Source of the DNA: Davidsoniella eucalypti
Lineage: Eukaryota > Ascomycota > Sordariomycetes > Microascales > Ceratocystidaceae
Reading direction: 5' to 3'
Assembly: GCA_004009845.1 (NCBI GenBank)
Contig: RMBW01000036.1
Span: forward strand, 124,001-188,000
Length of the DNA stretch: 64,000 nucleotides
Both the position numbers and the translations under genes were made by a program. The notes beneath the pieces were generated by a model. It ran no database searches, was not told where the DNA came from, and saw only the letters and a list, made by a program, of their open reading frames with translations. Below are positions 61,228 to 64,000 of the stretch, in pieces. Position 1 is the first letter of the stretch. Every line of letters begins with the position of its first letter.

Positions 61228-63212
61228 ATGGTTCGCCATATATACACAAATCCCGCCTCATCGCCACAGCCACTCAAAGACCTGGTTAGTTGCATCGACT
61301 TTGGAACTAAGTTTTCTGGGCAAGTCTCCAAAGAGCATGGTATGGATGGAAGAGGAGGAGCATACTTTTATACCAAGGAGTAATGCTCTTCGCTCGACTG
61401 CCCAACCCTAGACTGACACGGGCTGATATGATAGTGTAGCTGTGCTGAACACCGCGGCGCCTGATGACATTGAGATCGTCAAGAGGCTAGCCCGGCAGCA
61501 ATGGAATCACATCCGACACGACAAGGTCCCCTACAAAGCTAAGCTACCTTCATCAGACAGCAACAGCAGCAGCGACAGCAACACGGAAATGGGGATTCTA
61601 GTTCCGTCTCGAAGACGCTGTATCAAGCTCTTCCTAGACCGAACACAGAAGCTTCCATTCTACGTAAGTCCCCAAGGGACGGCGACGCAGCTCAAGCGCT
61701 TCGACAAGTCGGTTGTCGATGCCGTAGCCGACTACCTGAAGCAGTTGTGTAACCGCACCGTGGCTACCATGACGCGACGTTGCCGTGCGGCGTTTATGGC
61801 TGCACGTGATACCATCCAAATGGTCTCCGAACCCGAGGCCGCGGCAGTGTATATACGTTGCGCGTAATCCAGCCGAACCGTCTTAAAGTCGGAGACAACT
61901 TCGTCGTGGTGGCACGGTCGATCTCATCGCGTCGAGGAATCGGCGGTCGGTACGGGTGGACTGTGTGAAGAACATGTCAAGAAGAGGCTGGGCGAAGATC
62001 CTTCGAGGATATGAAGCGTAAGAAACAAAAGACTTGGCAGACAGCTCTCAAGTTCTTTGAAGAGTTTGTCAAGCGAAATTTCCATGAGGAAGAAACAAGA
62101 AGAAATGAACATCCCGTAAGCATCGTGGACTCGTTTAACCCCCCCGTCCCATCCCTCATCTTATATGCATGTCCTAATCAGAATCATCAGTCAGTTCGGC
62201 CACCCCTAGTTCGATGACTAACTTATGATTACTAGACTTCCCGGCATTCCGGATGATGAAGAAATAGGTCTAGACTGTGGATTCCTCTGCATCTCTTCAC
62301 AGGAAGTCCAAGAAAATTTTGTCCTCGTGATATGCCAAGTACACGAGCTTATCTAGGGTCAAGTCCATGGTTTACGTGCGAAAGGCGGTGTAGTCAGCGG
62401 TATCGTTCTTATAGGAGGGGTTGCTCAGAGTGATTGCTTATATTGCCATCTTGGAAACCATTTTAATAGCCTACCGCCACCGCTACCATACACTGAGACT
62501 CCTACTCTGATAGACAGTCAGGCAGAAGCTTCAGTCTATATTACAGCTATTGCATGCCTGGACTGCGGTAGTGCGGGGTGCTGTTCTATGAGGATTAGAA
62601 AGCAATATTGTCCAGGAAGGCTAGGCTACGGAACATCCTACACAATGGCCTTCAAGCCTGGTAAACATGCCGTTAAAGATCGGTATTGGTCACCTCTATG
62701 GGAAAGATGGATGGTTGTTGACCGTATGAATTATGGCCTGATATCGTCTTAAACCTGATGTGTCTTGGATATGTATATAGTTATATATATATATATATTT
62801 GTAGATGGATTCCTTGTTTCTCCTACCCCTACAGGGAGTTTATCAGCCCGATGCTTACTTGGTAATCATTACAGTCATTCTTAGGGAGACACTATATCAT
62901 CATCTTCGCTGATTGCCTTTCACTATTCGCGAACCTTTCGCCTGGGCCAAAGTCTTGTAGTTACTGATGATCTTATAGCATGTGCTGCTGGCATTGATGA
63001 CTTGCTAGATAGCCTGACTAGCGATACGATATCTATCTGCACCATGATGACTGACCTGAACGCGGTACCAAAGAGCTTGTACCGCAACAAAGGGAGTGGA
63101 GTTTGATAATCTGGACTTTACATTAGAGAGGATTATCCAAAGTGCTAGTCTTGTGTTTGAACTCAAGATCGACGGTCATAGATATGGGCATGTCGATGTA
63201 GACTTTCACTAA
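61228..63212 (+). pseudogene. Hsp70-like ATPase (HSPA12-type fungal accessory protein), decayed
   Basis: Plus-strand fragments in the right order match the fungal Hsp70-like actin-fold family. The phosphate-1 motif CIDFGTKFSG ends at 61319. It joins VAVLNTAAPDDIEIV after an apparent GC-AG intron (61320-61434). The frame runs to MVSEPEAAAVY and stops at 61865. LKVGDNFVVV then runs straight into GTVDLI, so most of the phosphate-2 DAGGG motif is deleted and the frame shifts. Next come LCEEHVKKRLGEDPSRI, TWQTALKFFEEFVKRNF, an intron starting at about 62118, and LPGIPDDEEIGLDCGF. There is an in-frame TAG at 62354-62356. GGVVSGIVLIGGVAQSDCLY, KDRYWSPLWERWM and LDFTLERIIQSASLVFELKIDGHRYG follow to the stop at 63210. 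An active chaperone-like product is not possible. The 5' end may extend slightly upstream. Confidence 0.8.
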
Positions 63213-63753
63213 ATAGAATATACAATTTGCCTCTAAACAGATGTGATGGCATCTATATAGGCAAACTTTCCAGGCGGCCTCTTATTTCTTGTGAAAACAC
63301 GTATATGTTAATGGTATTTCTTTTTACAATATGTGGAGAATCCACCTGTTTATATGTATATATATATACTTGACACTATGTAGTTAGGACTAGACATATC
63401 ATGTCCTTTCCCCTTAAACCTCCCTGTCAGTCACTGTCTCTTCTTTTAACCGTTTACTATTGTTTCAGCTCACTCAGAGTCTCTAGAACATGATAGGAAA
63501 ATCACTAACTAAATTTCTTCATTCTACATATTTTCTACTAAAGTACGTGCAACATTCCGAGCAAACGGTAAAACAAACGACCTAACAAACAGCTCAGCTA
63601 ATCGTGGTGTAGTCGCGCTCTTTATTTCCTCATCATTTCCACCAATAGCGGGATTTACTGTATTATTTCCTGAAGATCGTTCCATCACTAGATTGTTCAC
63701 TGGAATTCGGTGACTTTGACGTAAGCTTCGTCCGCTATATCACAAACCCACCA
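63213..63753. other. Short intergenic region
   Basis: AT-rich sequence with a TA-rich microsatellite near 63354-63370. It includes the 3' flank of the partial minus-strand gene at 63754. Nothing else is seen. Confidence 0.5.
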
Positions 63754-64000
63754 TCATTCGGATTCAGCCGATTGGCGACTCGCTTTCTGTGCCGGCCTTC
63801 CATCACTAGATGCCTGGCTATCAGTGGTGCCGCGCGATCGCTTGCGGTCGGGTTGAAGTTCCGACTTTGAAGTAACAGCGAAAGTCGAGCTCGGCGCTGG
63901 CGGGGATTTCTCATACGTGTTACTGGTCCGATGCAGAATTTCATCATTATTGCCAAGATGTGTTCCCCTGAAGTCAGGATAAGTGTCATCACCATGCTCC
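63754..64000 (-). CDS. C-terminal end of an unidentified protein (partial, runs off the right edge)
   Basis: The minus-strand frame from the window end to TGA at 63756-63754 is open for 81 codons and has no ATG. It reads as a charged, Ser/Pro/Asp-rich tail (for example GDDTYPDFRGTHLGNND and KSPPAPSSTF, with the basic run DRKRSRG). This looks like a real disordered C terminus. A different frame over the same DNA (63735-63995) has an ATG but reads as an Arg-rich shadow. I do not recognise the family. The start and any upstream exons lie outside the window. Confidence 0.5.
   Translation of the reverse strand, partial: EHGDDTYPDFRGTHLGNNDEILHRTSNTYEKSPPAPSSTFAVTSKSELQPDRKRSRGTTDSQASSDGRPAQKASRQSAESE

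Overview
The window is nuclear DNA of a filamentous ascomycete (Pezizomycotina; class not resolved). The evidence is short GT-AG introns of mostly 55-140 nt with CTAAC-type branch points, fungal single-copy housekeeping genes (NDC1, PEP12, COX18, ALG11, gamma-glutamyl transpeptidase, sphingosine-1-phosphate lyase, pyruvate dehydrogenase kinase, an Ime2-like kinase), a fungal-only DUF7514-type protein, a Tad-like LINE relic and an Hsp70-like accessory gene. Gene density is modest, with several kilobase-scale non-coding stretches.

Layout. 1-4117: no gene supported; holds one copy of a short A-tailed repeat. 4118-13120 (+): a two-exon gene for a very large, mostly disordered fungal protein, whose exons are separated by an apparent 4.2-kb intron. 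14558-24686: a compact block of five genes, NDC1 (-), PEP12 (+), COX18 (-), ALG11 (+) and GGT (-), arranged as alternating convergent and divergent pairs. 26730-28551 (+): DPL1. 31574-33867 (+) and 34105-35917 (-): a DUF7514-type protein and a coiled-coil protein, convergent. 38676-40277 (+): a mitochondrial PDK. 41506-43506 (+): a divergent PIF1-type helicase with an inserted zinc ribbon and an altered Walker B. 43800-45420 (-): a decayed LINE, beginning about 80 bp downstream of an intron-containing tRNA-Leu(CAA) at 45500-45613 (-). 45614-56761: 11 kb with no supportable gene. 56762-59196 (+): the Ime2-like kinase. 61228-63212 (+): an Hsp70-like pseudogene. 63754-64000 (-): the C-terminal end of a gene that enters from beyond the right edge.

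The genes do not form one pathway or cluster. Most act in membrane and organelle housekeeping: the nuclear pore, vacuolar and endosomal fusion, cytochrome oxidase assembly, N-glycan assembly, glutathione turnover, sphingolipid breakdown and control of mitochondrial PDH. The right half is more accessory (helicase variant, LINE relic, gene desert, Hsp70-like pseudogene). Points most worth a second look are the 4.2-kb intron with a possible internal start, the helicase with a lost Walker B glutamate, the two-copy A-tailed repeat, and a 113-bp block of nested perfect inverted repeats at 25657-25769. I found no convincing new multi-gene system.

All exon boundaries were set by eye from splice motifs, reading-frame continuity and family conservation. 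No alignment or database search was run.
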